A stretch of DNA of 64,000 nt, taken from CAYJPV01 sp964372095. GTDB taxonomy: Bacteria; Acidobacteriota; Vicinamibacteria; Vicinamibacterales; JAKQTR01. Below the pieces are notes generated by a model, which saw only the letters and a program-made list of their open reading frames with translations, did not search any database and was not told where the DNA came from. The DNA lies in contig CAYJPV010000007.1 in NCBI GenBank assembly GCA_964372095.1, forward strand, positions 62,001 through 126,000, read 5' to 3'. Position numbers and translations under genes: made by a program. Positions 9,255 to 17,621 of this stretch are shown here, piece by piece (positions within the stretch are counted from its first letter, which is position 1; every line of letters starts with the position of its first letter).

Positions 9255-11729
9255 CTACTCGTAGTGGAGCGCGGTGATCGGGCTGACGCGCATGGCGCGC
9301 CAGGCAGGCAGGCCGCAGGCCGCGAGCGCGACCAGCGCCAGCAGCAGCGACGCCAGCACGAACGTGGCGGGATCGTTGGACGCCACGCCGTAGAGCAGGC
9401 TGCGGAGGAGCCGCGTCAACCCCAAGGCTCCTCCCACCCCCGCGATGATGCCGATGACGATCAGCCTCACGCCGTGGCGGTACACGAGGCGCATGAGATC
9501 CCCGCGGCCGGCGCCCAGCGCGATGCGCACCCCGATCTCGTGCGTCCGCTGCGCCACGAGGAACGCCATCACGCTGTAGAGCCCCACCGACGCCAGCAGC
9601 ACCGCCAGCGCCGCGAACACGCCGAGCAGCCACGCCTGCACGCTGGTGTCGGCCATCCCATCCGCCACGACGTCCTCCATCGTCCGCGGCTGAATCAGTG
9701 CCAGCGCCGGATCGAGCGCCTGCACGCGCTGACGGACCGACGCCAGGAGCGTCATCGGCGGCACGACGGCTTTGACCGCGAGTTGGCGCGGAAACGAGCG
9801 CGTCAGCGCCCCGGAAAACGCGAAGTACGCCTGCGGGAGGTTCCCCCGGCGTACGCCTCGCACGCTGACGTCGCCAACCACTCCGACGACCGTCACCGGA
9901 AGTTGTCCGCCGACGACGAACGTCCGGCCGACGGGGTCCTGCCCAGGCCACACGAAGGCCGCCATGGTGCGGTTGATGACGGCTACCCGGGAGAGACCCT
10001 TCAGGGCGTCCGGCGGGTTGGGTACCCCGCGAAGCTCGACAATCCTGGCGGCCACCTCCATCGCGTGGTCGTCGTCCTGCGGTGAGAAGGTCCGGCCCTG
10101 GACGACGGGAATTCGGAACACGCGGAAGTAGTCGGCGCCGACGTAGTTGTACTCGAACAGCTGATTCTTCAGCGCGCTGTCGTCCCGCCCCGGTACGGTG
10201 ATGTAGCCGTTGCTGCCGCCTTCGAGCGGGATGACCGTGGAGGCCGAAGCGGCCTCGATGCCCGGCGTCGTGCGGAGCGACTCGGTCAGGCGATCGAAAA
10301 ACTGCCGCTGCGCCGCCGGCGTCGCGTAGACGGTTTCCGGCAGGTTGATCCCTGTGATGAGGACGTTGCGGGTTTCGACACCAATCTCGGCGCGCTGCAT
10401 CCGGTCGAAGCTGCGCAGGAGGAGCCCGGCGGCGACCAGCAGCGCAATCGACATCGCGATCTCGGCGACGACGATGGCGTCGCGAAGCCGGCCGCCCCGG
10501 CGGCCGAATCCGAGCACGGTACGGCCGGCTGCCTTGAGTTCTTCGCTGAGGCTCAGGTCGGTCGCCTGAAACGCCGGCGCGATCCCGAACAACAGACCGG
10601 TCACCACCGCAGCCGCCATGGTGAAGGCGAGCACGGTCAGGTCCATGGTCACCGGGCCCGAGGGCGGCGTCGGCAACACGGCTCCGGACTCGAGCAGGCG
10701 CAGGCACCACCACGCGACGAGCAGGCCCGCCGCGGCGCCGGCCGCCGCCAGCAGCACGCTCTCGGTCAGCAACTGGCGGATGACCCGCCCGCGCCCGGCG
10801 CCGAGGGCGAGGCGCACGGCAATCTCGCGCCGGCGCGCGCCGGCGCGGATCAGCAGGAGGTTGGCCACGTTCGCGCAGGCAACGAGCAGCACGAGGGCCA
10901 CGGCGCCAAGGAGGATCCAGAGAGGCTCGCGCGCATTCCGCGTGAGGATCTCGCCCATCGAGACGACCGCCGCGCCGACCTTCTCGTTCGAGTCTGGGTA
11001 CTCCTTCTCGAGCCGCGCCGCGATCACGGCGAGGTCGGCTTGCGCCGCCTCGACGCTCGTGCCCGGTTTCAGGCGACCGATGGCCTGGTAGCTGTGCGAC
11101 CCACGCGGCCCGAGGTTCTGCACCGCCATGTCGAGGGGGATCCAGATCTCGGTGTTGCGGGGGTAGTTGGCGGACGCGGGCATCACGCCAACAACGGTGT
11201 ACGTCTCCGCGTTGAGCCGGATGGTCTTCGAGACCACCATCGGATCCCCGGCGAACTGACGCTGCCAGAACCCGTGGCTCAGGACGGCCACGCGATTGCG
11301 TCCCTCAGCATCCTCGCCGTCGGCGAACATGCGGCCCGCAAGCGGCTGCACACCGAGCACGCGAAAGAAGTCGGCCTCCACGCGCGCGGTGAGGGCAGAC
11401 TGGGGCTCGCCCGCGCCGCTGACGTTGAACCGGCTGGGCCCGGCGTACAGGGCCATGCCATCGAGCGTGCGGTTCCCGGCCTGCCAGTCCAGGTAGTCGG
11501 GCGCGGCGAACGGATAGAGCCCCGGAGCGGCCTCCGTCTCGAACAGGCGCACCAGGCTGTCCGGCTCGGCAAACGGCAGCGGGCGCAGCAACACGGCATT
11601 GATGACCGAGAAGATGGCGGTATTCGCGCCGATGCCGAGCGCAAGCGTCAGGACTGCAATCGCAAAGAAACCCGGGGACTTGGCCAGCATGCGGCCGAAG
11701 TGGCTGACGTCACGGAGGAGCGTGCGCAT
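9255..11729 (-). CDS. ADOP-type permease (MacB/FtsX)
   Basis: An 824-residue duplicated permease, prefix-less, beginning MRTLLRDVSHFGRMLAKSPG. It has two periplasmic cores and two FtsX domains; the first FtsX domain contains ANVANLLLIRAGARRREIAV and the second RTHEIGVRIALGAGRG. It ends MRVSPITALHYE. Its 3' end is the best intact match in the window to the decayed scrap at 856-936, including bases beyond the stop. It is read toward the permease at 6707-9136. No PadR gene precedes it here, unlike the permeases at 1462 and 23749. Confidence 0.9.
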   Translation of the reverse strand: MRTLLRDVSHFGRMLAKSPGFFAIAVLTLALGIGANTAIFSVINAVLLRPLPFAEPDSLVRLFETEAAPGLYPFAAPDYLDWQAGNRTLDGMALYAGPSRFNVSGAGEPQSALTARVEADFFRVLGVQPLAGRMFADGEDAEGRNRVAVLSHGFWQRQFAGDPMVVSKTIRLNAETYTVVGVMPASANYPRNTEIWIPLDMAVQNLGPRGSHSYQAIGRLKPGTSVEAAQADLAVIAARLEKEYPDSNEKVGAAVVSMGEILTRNAREPLWILLGAVALVLLVACANVANLLLIRAGARRREIAVRLALGAGRGRVIRQLLTESVLLAAAGAAAGLLVAWWCLRLLESGAVLPTPPSGPVTMDLTVLAFTMAAAVVTGLLFGIAPAFQATDLSLSEELKAAGRTVLGFGRRGGRLRDAIVVAEIAMSIALLVAAGLLLRSFDRMQRAEIGVETRNVLITGINLPETVYATPAAQRQFFDRLTESLRTTPGIEAASASTVIPLEGGSNGYITVPGRDDSALKNQLFEYNYVGADYFRVFRIPVVQGRTFSPQDDDHAMEVAARIVELRGVPNPPDALKGLSRVAVINRTMAAFVWPGQDPVGRTFVVGGQLPVTVVGVVGDVSVRGVRRGNLPQAYFAFSGALTRSFPRQLAVKAVVPPMTLLASVRQRVQALDPALALIQPRTMEDVVADGMADTSVQAWLLGVFAALAVLLASVGLYSVMAFLVAQRTHEIGVRIALGAGRGDLMRLVYRHGVRLIVIGIIAGVGGALGLTRLLRSLLYGVASNDPATFVLASLLLALVALAACGLPAWRAMRVSPITALHYE

Positions 11730-11879
11730 GGAACGGCCTCATGGTTCACGCGGCGGCCGACGGCCGTGCCGCGCCTGTGAGGGGCGTCTGGTTAGACGGA
11801 GTCCGGGCGGGAGACGTTTGCCGGGCCTGGGGGCCATTCCTGCGCCCGAACGCGCCGCGGCATCAGGCCGGAGCGACGG

Positions 11880-12461
11880 CTACTGCCGCAAACGAATCTC
11901 CCCCGCCATGAGGCGCACGCGGAGGCTGAAGCGGCCGGGGCCGCGCATGGAGAACGACCGGAAGAGGCCGCCTTTCGCGACGCCGAATGGCCTGGCTGAC
12001 AACTCCCCGGCGGTCACCTGCGCAGACACCGGGCCGTAGTCGTCCGCACGCACGACGTCGATGTCGACCTCGCCGGCCAGCGAACGGATGTCCTTGTCGC
12101 CGGAGATGCCCCGGATGCGCAACTCTCCGGCGCTCAGACGCGTGGTGATATCGGTTCGTGCCGGCAGCTCGATCGTGACGCGGAACCGGTGCTTCGGGCC
12201 GCGTGTGACGATGGTCGCCTCCGAGCCGCGCGCCACGATGTCCACGCGAGCCCGGCGGCTCTCGTCGTCGCGGGTGTCCCATTCCACGCGGATGCGGTCG
12301 TCGCGTCCGGCGCGAATCGTGTACTCGCCCGCCGACAAGTCCATCCGGACACGCTGACCCGGGGCGAACCGTTCTTCAACCGCTCCCTGGTCGGCCGCAA
12401 CCGACAACGGCACGCCCATGACGATCAGGAGCCCCGCCACCACGTAGTTCCACCTGCGCAT
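11880..12461 (-). CDS. Exported DUF4097-like protein
   Basis: A 193-residue protein beginning MRRWNYVVAGLLIVMG, a signal peptide with a likely cleavage after VAA-D. An AGGGGG sits 8 bases upstream, which supports this start over an in-frame ATG 24 bases earlier. The body is a repetitive beta structure built from alternating short phrases (MDLSAGEYTIRAG, TRLSAGELRIRG, RSLAGEVDIDV, QVTAGELSARPFG, RLMAGEIRLRQ), as in DUF4097/DUF4098 beta-helix proteins. No catalytic residues are evident. Function in the family is unknown. It is encoded 150 bases upstream of the permease at 9255-11729 on the same strand, so the two could share a transcript. Confidence 0.75.
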   Translation of the reverse strand: MRRWNYVVAGLLIVMGVPLSVAADQGAVEERFAPGQRVRMDLSAGEYTIRAGRDDRIRVEWDTRDDESRRARVDIVARGSEATIVTRGPKHRFRVTIELPARTDITTRLSAGELRIRGISGDKDIRSLAGEVDIDVVRADDYGPVSAQVTAGELSARPFGVAKGGLFRSFSMRGPGRFSLRVRLMAGEIRLRQ

Positions 12462-12510
12462 GTGCACCACCCCCTGCGAGTCCATACGAGCGAGCCGCGC
12501 CGGGAGTTGC

Positions 12511-12633
12511 GTGGAGATCGTCGGCGTGGTCCGCGACGTGGAGGCGGTTGCCGGCCGCTCCATCCTGGCGGGCTACGTGCCGGCGGGCCAGGCGACACGC
12601 GTCGATCCCATCAGGGCCCTGCGGTCCGAGTGA
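12511..12633 (+). pseudogene. Internally deleted remnant of an ADOP permease
   Basis: The forward frame reads VEIVGVVRDVEAVAGRSI, then GYVPAGQATRVDPIRALRSE and a stop. The first piece matches the conserved VVGVVGDVR motif in the second periplasmic core of ADOP permeases. The last matches their invariant C-terminus (compare RRATRVDPLRALRSE at the end of the permease at 23749-26415). About 190 codons that should separate them are missing and there is no start. This is a fossil of a sixth permease. It lies just upstream of the oppositely oriented DUF4097 gene. Confidence 0.75.
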
Positions 12634-12745
12634 CGTTCGACAGGACCGCCGGGAACCCGGCACAGGTGGGACAATCCGCGCCCGTCTTCGCGGCCAGACC
12701 GCGCCAGATGCGCTCATGGCTCGATCTTTGCTAAGATCACCATCA

Positions 12746-13279
12746 ATGGCACGAATCGTCAGCCTTGCATCGCGCCTCGCGTCCCGACTGCTGCAGGCAG
12801 CCGGGCTCGGGCTCGTGGTGTTTCACGTCTGGCTTTTCGTGTCCATGGTCGCCGACGGCCGGCTCACCGAACCGGCCGTGGCGTTCCGCTGGCTCGTCGC
12901 CGCTGGCCTGGCCGTCGGACTCGTCGCGCTTCGCCGCGCGGGCATTCCCCTGTTCACCAGCCGGCGCGGCGCCGCGCTGTGGGTCCTCGTCGTCCTGCTC
13001 CACGCCAGTGCGTTCACCAGCCCGGCGGGTCCCGCGCCCGGTGGCTCGACCGAAGCCGTCGCGTTGCTCTTCGTACTGCCCGCCACCTCAGCCGGTCTGC
13101 TGGCCGCTGCGGCGCACATCCTCGAACGAGCCCGTGCGGGTGCGGCCTCCCTGCCCGCCGCCAGCGTGCGGCGTGTGCTGTGGCGCCTCGCCGAGCCGGC
13201 GCTCACGCCCTATCGGGATCACGGCTCCGCCTCACTCTCTCCTCGCGCGCCTCCCCTGACGATCGCCACATTCTGCTGA
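12746..13279 (+). CDS. Small membrane protein of unknown function
   Basis: A 177-residue protein, MARIVSLASRLASRL onward, with three hydrophobic segments: about 17-35 (AGLGLVVFHVWLFVSMV), 47-62 and 76-90 (ALWVLVVLLHASAF), plus a fourth weaker one near 105-125. The last 50 residues are Arg/Ala/Pro rich. I do not recognise a family. No ribosome site precedes the ATG at 12746; an in-frame ATG at 12716 is an alternative. A TAAGAT at 12732-12737 could be a -10 box, which would make the message nearly leaderless. It lies ahead of the heme genes on the same strand with a 165-base gap, so membership in that operon is uncertain. Confidence 0.55.
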   Translation: MARIVSLASRLASRLLQAAGLGLVVFHVWLFVSMVADGRLTEPAVAFRWLVAAGLAVGLVALRRAGIPLFTSRRGAALWVLVVLLHASAFTSPAGPAPGGSTEAVALLFVLPATSAGLLAAAAHILERARAGAASLPAASVRRVLWRLAEPALTPYRDHGSASLSPRAPPLTIATFC

Positions 13280-13444
13280 TCGATCATTCGCGCACACCCG
13301 GCATCCGTCCGCGTCCCGGGTTGCCCGTCACCCGCTGACACGTCGGCGTTGACGGCCGCCCCGCTCCACTCCGGAGTCGGGACGTTACGAGGATCGTCAG
13401 TTCCGATCCGTCGTGCGCGCGCACCGCAACGAGGAGTGTTTCTC

Positions 13445-14266
13445 ATGGATACCGCCGTCCGTCTGCTGACGACCGTGCTCCCGATGGCCTACCTGCTGAC
13501 GCTGGTGGCCTACATCTTCGACTTCGTCGGCTTCCACCCGTCGGCCTCGCGGTCTGCGCGCCGGCTGCTGGGCGTCACACTCGTGGCCCACGCGGCCCAG
13601 CTTGTGCTGCGTGGTGTTCTGTACGCCCACATGCCGCTGGCGTCGCGCCCGGAGGTGATGGGCACGGTGGCGTTCGCCGTCGCTGGCGCGTACCTGCTTG
13701 TCGAGCGGCGCACGGGCGTGGGCCGCACGGGTCCCTTCGTCGTCGGGTTCGTACTCGTCGCGCAGACGTTGTCCTCGGCCCTGGTCGATCCCGTCACCAC
13801 CTTTCCTGACGTCCTGCGCAGCCCGCTGTTCGCCGTGCATGCCGGTTCGGCCGTGCTGGGGTACGCGGCGTTCGGCCTGTCCGCCGTCTACGGGGTGTTG
13901 TCGCTCCTGCTGCACCGCGCGCTCAAGCGCCGCCGGTTCGGGATGATCTTCGATCGCCTCCCGTCGCTCGACGTGCTCACCCGGATGAGCCTGATCGCCG
14001 CGACGGTGGGCGTCGGCTTTCTCGGCGCCGCCATCACCCTCGGGGTGATCTGGGCACGGTTCGAGTTCCCGGGATTCGTCTCCGACCCGAAAGTCGTGAT
14101 GACGGTGGCCGTCTGGCTCACGTACGGCCTCATCCTGCTGGCCCATCGGTACCTCAAGTGGAGCCGGCGGCGGGCCATTGAGTTGTCCCTCGTTGCGTTC
14201 GTCCTGCTGATCGCGTCGGCGCTCGCCACCGTGCTGGGGCTGCCGTCGTTCCATTCGTTCGCCTGA
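13445..14266 (+). CDS. CcsA/HemX-like cytochrome c assembly membrane protein
   Basis: A 273-residue integral membrane protein with about eight hydrophobic segments. The family signature lies near 138-160 (FAVHAGSAVLGYAAFGLSAV), where the His is a candidate heme ligand. CcsA proteins handle heme for c-type cytochrome maturation. The shorter HemX form is often encoded directly before hemA, as here, and in Bacillus subtilis affects HemA levels. A GAGGAG 7 bases before the ATG at 13445 fixes the start. Its stop is 7 bases before hemA. Whether it serves heme delivery or HemA control cannot be decided from sequence. Confidence 0.82.
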   Translation: MDTAVRLLTTVLPMAYLLTLVAYIFDFVGFHPSASRSARRLLGVTLVAHAAQLVLRGVLYAHMPLASRPEVMGTVAFAVAGAYLLVERRTGVGRTGPFVVGFVLVAQTLSSALVDPVTTFPDVLRSPLFAVHAGSAVLGYAAFGLSAVYGVLSLLLHRALKRRRFGMIFDRLPSLDVLTRMSLIAATVGVGFLGAAITLGVIWARFEFPGFVSDPKVVMTVAVWLTYGLILLAHRYLKWSRRRAIELSLVAFVLLIASALATVLGLPSFHSFA

Positions 14267-14273
14267 GGCCGCC

Positions 14274-15569
14274 ATGGACATCCTGTTGCTTGGCGCGAAC
14301 CACCACACGGCATCCGCCGACGTCCGGGCTGCCCTGGCCCGTGACGCCGCCGGCGTCCAACGCCTGCTCACCCGCATCCGGGAGCAGGGCATCGTGCAGG
14401 AAGCGGGCATTTTGTCGACCTGCAACCGCACGGAAGTCTACGGCGTCGCCGCCGACGGCGAGGCGGGCCGCGAGGCGCTGCGCGCCATCATCGCCGACGA
14501 GACGTCGGTCGTCATCGAGCCGGGGACCTGCGGGTTCGCGGTGGGCACGTCGGCCGCCGCGCTGCACCTCCACCGGGTGGCGGCGGGCCTCGATTCGATG
14601 ATGCTGGGCGAAGTCCAGATCATGGGTCAGATCCGCGACGCCCACGTGGCGGCCCGCGAAGCCGGCACGCTCGGTCCCGTGCTCGACCGTCTCTTCGGCA
14701 GCGCGCTGCACGCCGGCAAACGTGCCCGTGCCGAGACGGGCATCGGCGCCGGCGCCGTGTCCGTGGCGTCGGCGGCGGTGGCCCTCGCCGAACGGGTCCT
14801 GGGCAGCCTGGCCGGCCGCGAAGTCCTCGTGGTCGGCGCCGGCGACACGGGCCGGCTGGTCGCGCGGCACTTCACCGAACGCCGCGTCGGGCGGCTCACG
14901 GTCGCCAACCGGACGCTCGAACGCGCCCAGGCCGTCGCGGCCGACTGCAGCGGGCGCGCGATCCCGCTCACGGATTTGCCGGCCGCCCTGATGGCCAGTG
15001 ACGTCGTCATCAGCGCGACCGGCGCGGCGGGCTGCGTGATTACGGCGGCCATGGTCGCCCACGCGGCAACGGCGCGTCCCGACCGCTCGCTCGTGCTGGT
15101 GGACATTGCGATGCCACCGGATATCGACGCCGGCGCGGCGGACCACGACAACGTCTTCCTGTACCCGCTGGATGCCCTGCAGACCATGGTCGACGCCAAT
15201 CTGGCGAGGCGGCAGCGCGAGGTTCCCCATGCCGAGTCCATCGCCTGCGGCGAATCCGACCGCTTCCTGGCATGGGCCAGAAGCCGAGGGGCCGTGCCGG
15301 TCGTGCGTGAACTGCGCGAGCACTTCGAGCGCGTCCGGGCTGAAGAAGTGAGCCGGAACCTCCGCCACTTCAGCGAGGCCGACCTGCACCACGTGGAACG
15401 CCTGACACGTTCGCTCATCAACCGGCTGCTGCACGTGCCGACGGCGCGACTGAAAGAAATCGACCCGGCGTCACAGGGCGGAGCCACGAGTCTCGAAGTT
15501 GTCCGCAACGTCTTCGCCCTGGAACACCAGCGCGACAGCGGTATCAAGGAGTCCAAACATGGCTGCTGA
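14274..15569 (+). CDS. hemA: Glutamyl-tRNA reductase
   Basis: HemA reduces glutamyl-tRNA(Glu) with NADPH to glutamate-1-semialdehyde, the first committed step of heme synthesis by the C5 route. At 431 residues it has the usual length. Seen here: N-terminal GANHHTASADVRAAL, the catalytic Cys50 in LSTCNRTEVY, the substrate motif VAAGLDSMMLGEVQIMGQI, the nucleotide-binding VVGAGDTG near 185 and a C-terminal dimerisation helix region. It is the first enzyme of the forward heme operon and overlaps hemC by 11 bases. Use of the C5 pathway fits the lack of any ALA synthase gene nearby. Confidence 0.97.
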   Translation: MDILLLGANHHTASADVRAALARDAAGVQRLLTRIREQGIVQEAGILSTCNRTEVYGVAADGEAGREALRAIIADETSVVIEPGTCGFAVGTSAAALHLHRVAAGLDSMMLGEVQIMGQIRDAHVAAREAGTLGPVLDRLFGSALHAGKRARAETGIGAGAVSVASAAVALAERVLGSLAGREVLVVGAGDTGRLVARHFTERRVGRLTVANRTLERAQAVAADCSGRAIPLTDLPAALMASDVVISATGAAGCVITAAMVAHAATARPDRSLVLVDIAMPPDIDAGAADHDNVFLYPLDALQTMVDANLARRQREVPHAESIACGESDRFLAWARSRGAVPVVRELREHFERVRAEEVSRNLRHFSEADLHHVERLTRSLINRLLHVPTARLKEIDPASQGGATSLEVVRNVFALEHQRDSGIKESKHGC

Positions 15570-16521
15570 ACCACGAATGCTGCGCATCGGCACGCGCGGC
15601 AGCGCGCTGGCGCTCTGGCAGGCCGACGAAGTCAGCCGGCGCCTGCGCCTGCTGCACCCGAATCTCACGCTGGAACGCGTCATCGTCCGCACCCTGGGCG
15701 ACCGGGCGCTCGACGCCAAGCCGTCCGAACTCGGCGAGGTCGGCCTGTTCACGAAGGAGATCGAACAGGCGCTGCTGCGCGGCGAGGCCGACGTGGCCGT
15801 GCACAGCCTCAAGGACCTGCCGACGGCCGAGACCGAAGGTCTGGTCGTGACGGCCCTGCTCGAACGGGAAGACCCTCGCGATGCGCTCGTCGGCCCGCCA
15901 GGCCTCACCCTCGACACGTTGCCTCACGGCGCGCGGATTGGCACCTCGTCGCTGCGCCGGCGCTCGCAGGCGCTGGCGCGGCGCCCTGACGTGCAGGTGC
16001 TCGGCCTGCGCGGCAACGTGCCCACCCGTCTCGAGAAACTCGCGCAGGGTGACTATGATGCCCTCATCATGGCTGCGGCGGGCCTCAAGCGCCTCGGCCT
16101 TCACGCACACATCACGCAACTCATCGATCCGGACGACCTGCTCTCGGCACCCGGACAAGGAGCCGTCGCCGTCCAGGTGCGGTCGGGCGATCCGTTCGCC
16201 CGCGAGGTGTCGGCGCGCCTCGACCACCTGCCGACGCGACTGACCACGGCCGCCGAACGCACGGTCCTTGCCCGTCTCGAAGCCGGCTGTCACGCGCCGG
16301 TGGGCGCGCTCGCCACGTGGGACGGCCGCGTCATGGATCTTCGGGTCCTGGTCGCCCGGGTGGACGGCACGCACATCGAACGGCGACGGGCCAGCGCGGA
16401 GGTGGTGTCGGAAGCCGACGCCCGGGCATTCGGCACTCGCGTGGCCGACGACCTGCTGGCCGGCGGCGCCGCGGACCTCCTGTCCACTCCGTCTGCCAGG
16501 CCTGATTGGAGGCACTCATGA
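15559..16521 (+). CDS. hemC: Hydroxymethylbilane synthase (porphobilinogen deaminase)
   Basis: HemC joins four porphobilinogen units into the linear tetrapyrrole hydroxymethylbilane, using a covalent dipyrromethane cofactor. The 320-residue protein starts MAAEPRMLRIGTRGSALALW after an AAGGAG site, inside the end of hemA. Cys244 in EAGCHAPVGA is the cofactor attachment site; Asp86 in AVHSLKDLPT is the catalytic acid; the basic GTSSLRRRSQ loop binds substrate. Its TGA overlaps the hemE ATG. In many bacteria hemD follows hemC; here hemE follows at once, so uroporphyrinogen-III synthase must be encoded elsewhere. Confidence 0.97.
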   Translation: MAAEPRMLRIGTRGSALALWQADEVSRRLRLLHPNLTLERVIVRTLGDRALDAKPSELGEVGLFTKEIEQALLRGEADVAVHSLKDLPTAETEGLVVTALLEREDPRDALVGPPGLTLDTLPHGARIGTSSLRRRSQALARRPDVQVLGLRGNVPTRLEKLAQGDYDALIMAAAGLKRLGLHAHITQLIDPDDLLSAPGQGAVAVQVRSGDPFAREVSARLDHLPTRLTTAAERTVLARLEAGCHAPVGALATWDGRVMDLRVLVARVDGTHIERRRASAEVVSEADARAFGTRVADDLLAGGAADLLSTPSARPDWRHS

Positions 16522-17621
16522 CCGCACTTCCTTCCAGCACCGTTCCCAGTCCTCTCTTCCTGCGCGCGTGCCGCGGCGAGCGCACCGAACACACACCGGT
16601 CTGGATCATGCGGCAAGCCGGCCGCTACCTGCCGGAGTACCGCGCGATCCGCGACCGGTATGACTTCCTCACGACGTGCCGGGAACCGGACCTCGCCTGC
16701 GAGATCACGCTGCAGCCCGTGCGACGGCTGGCGGTGGACGCGGCGATTCTGTTCTCGGACATCCTGATTCCCGTCATCGCCATGGGCGCCGACGTCACGT
16801 TCTCGCCGGGGCCTCGCCTGGCCAGTCCTGTGCGCTCGTACGCCGCCGCCGAGGCGTTGCGCGTGCCCGACCCCCGCGAGTCGATGGCGTTCGTGCTGGA
16901 CGCCATCCGCCTGCTGCGGGCCGCGTTGCCGGCGCACGTGCCGCTGATCGGGTTTGCCGGCGCGCCGCTCACGATGGCGGCCTACCTGGTCGAAGGCGGC
17001 GGGTCGCGCAACCTGTCGAACCTCAAGGCCCTGTGCTATTCCGATCCCGCCACGGCCGACCTGCTGCTGGACCGCTGTGCCGCCACGGTGGCCCGCCATC
17101 TCGCCGAGCAGGTGCGGGCGGGCGCGCAGGCCATCATGCTGTTCGACACGTGGGCGGGCCTGCTGTCGCCGTCGGACATCGACCGGGTCGCGCGGCCGTA
17201 CGCCCGACGTGTCTTCGATGCCGTACGCGCCGACCTGACCGCGCAGGCCATGGGTGTGCCGTTCATCTACTACGCCGGCGACGCCGCGGGCTGGTACGAT
17301 CGCTGTCCCGGCGTCGGCGCGGACGTCATCGGCCTGGACTGGCGCGCGGACCTGGCGCAGGCCAGGCGGGCCTTCGGACCGGGCCTGGTGATGCAGGGCA
17401 ACCTCGACCCGTCCGTGCTGCTCGGGCCGCCCGATGTGATCCGCGCAAAGGCCGCGGCCGTGCTTGCGTCGGCGAAGGCGGGATCGGGCCTCGCTGAGGG
17501 CGAGGCGGGCTCGATCGGCCACGTGTTCAATCTGGGCCACGGGATTCTGCCCGATACGCCCCCGGATCACGCCCAAATACTCGTCGATACCGTGCACGAA
17601 CTGTCTTCGCGGAGCCGCTGA
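16518..17621 (+). CDS. hemE: Uroporphyrinogen decarboxylase
   Basis: HemE removes four carboxyl groups from uroporphyrinogen III to give coproporphyrinogen III. The 367-residue protein has the N-terminal signature PVWIMRQAGRYLPEYR at about 27-42, a substrate-binding Asp in the ILFSDILIPV segment, and the second signature region GFAGAPLTMAAYLVEGGGS. A GGAGG 7 bases before the ATG at 16518 favours this start over an in-frame ATG at 16506. The gene overlaps hemC by 4 bases and shares one base (TGATG) with hemN. Confidence 0.97.
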   Translation: MTALPSSTVPSPLFLRACRGERTEHTPVWIMRQAGRYLPEYRAIRDRYDFLTTCREPDLACEITLQPVRRLAVDAAILFSDILIPVIAMGADVTFSPGPRLASPVRSYAAAEALRVPDPRESMAFVLDAIRLLRAALPAHVPLIGFAGAPLTMAAYLVEGGGSRNLSNLKALCYSDPATADLLLDRCAATVARHLAEQVRAGAQAIMLFDTWAGLLSPSDIDRVARPYARRVFDAVRADLTAQAMGVPFIYYAGDAAGWYDRCPGVGADVIGLDWRADLAQARRAFGPGLVMQGNLDPSVLLGPPDVIRAKAAAVLASAKAGSGLAEGEAGSIGHVFNLGHGILPDTPPDHAQILVDTVHELSSRSR

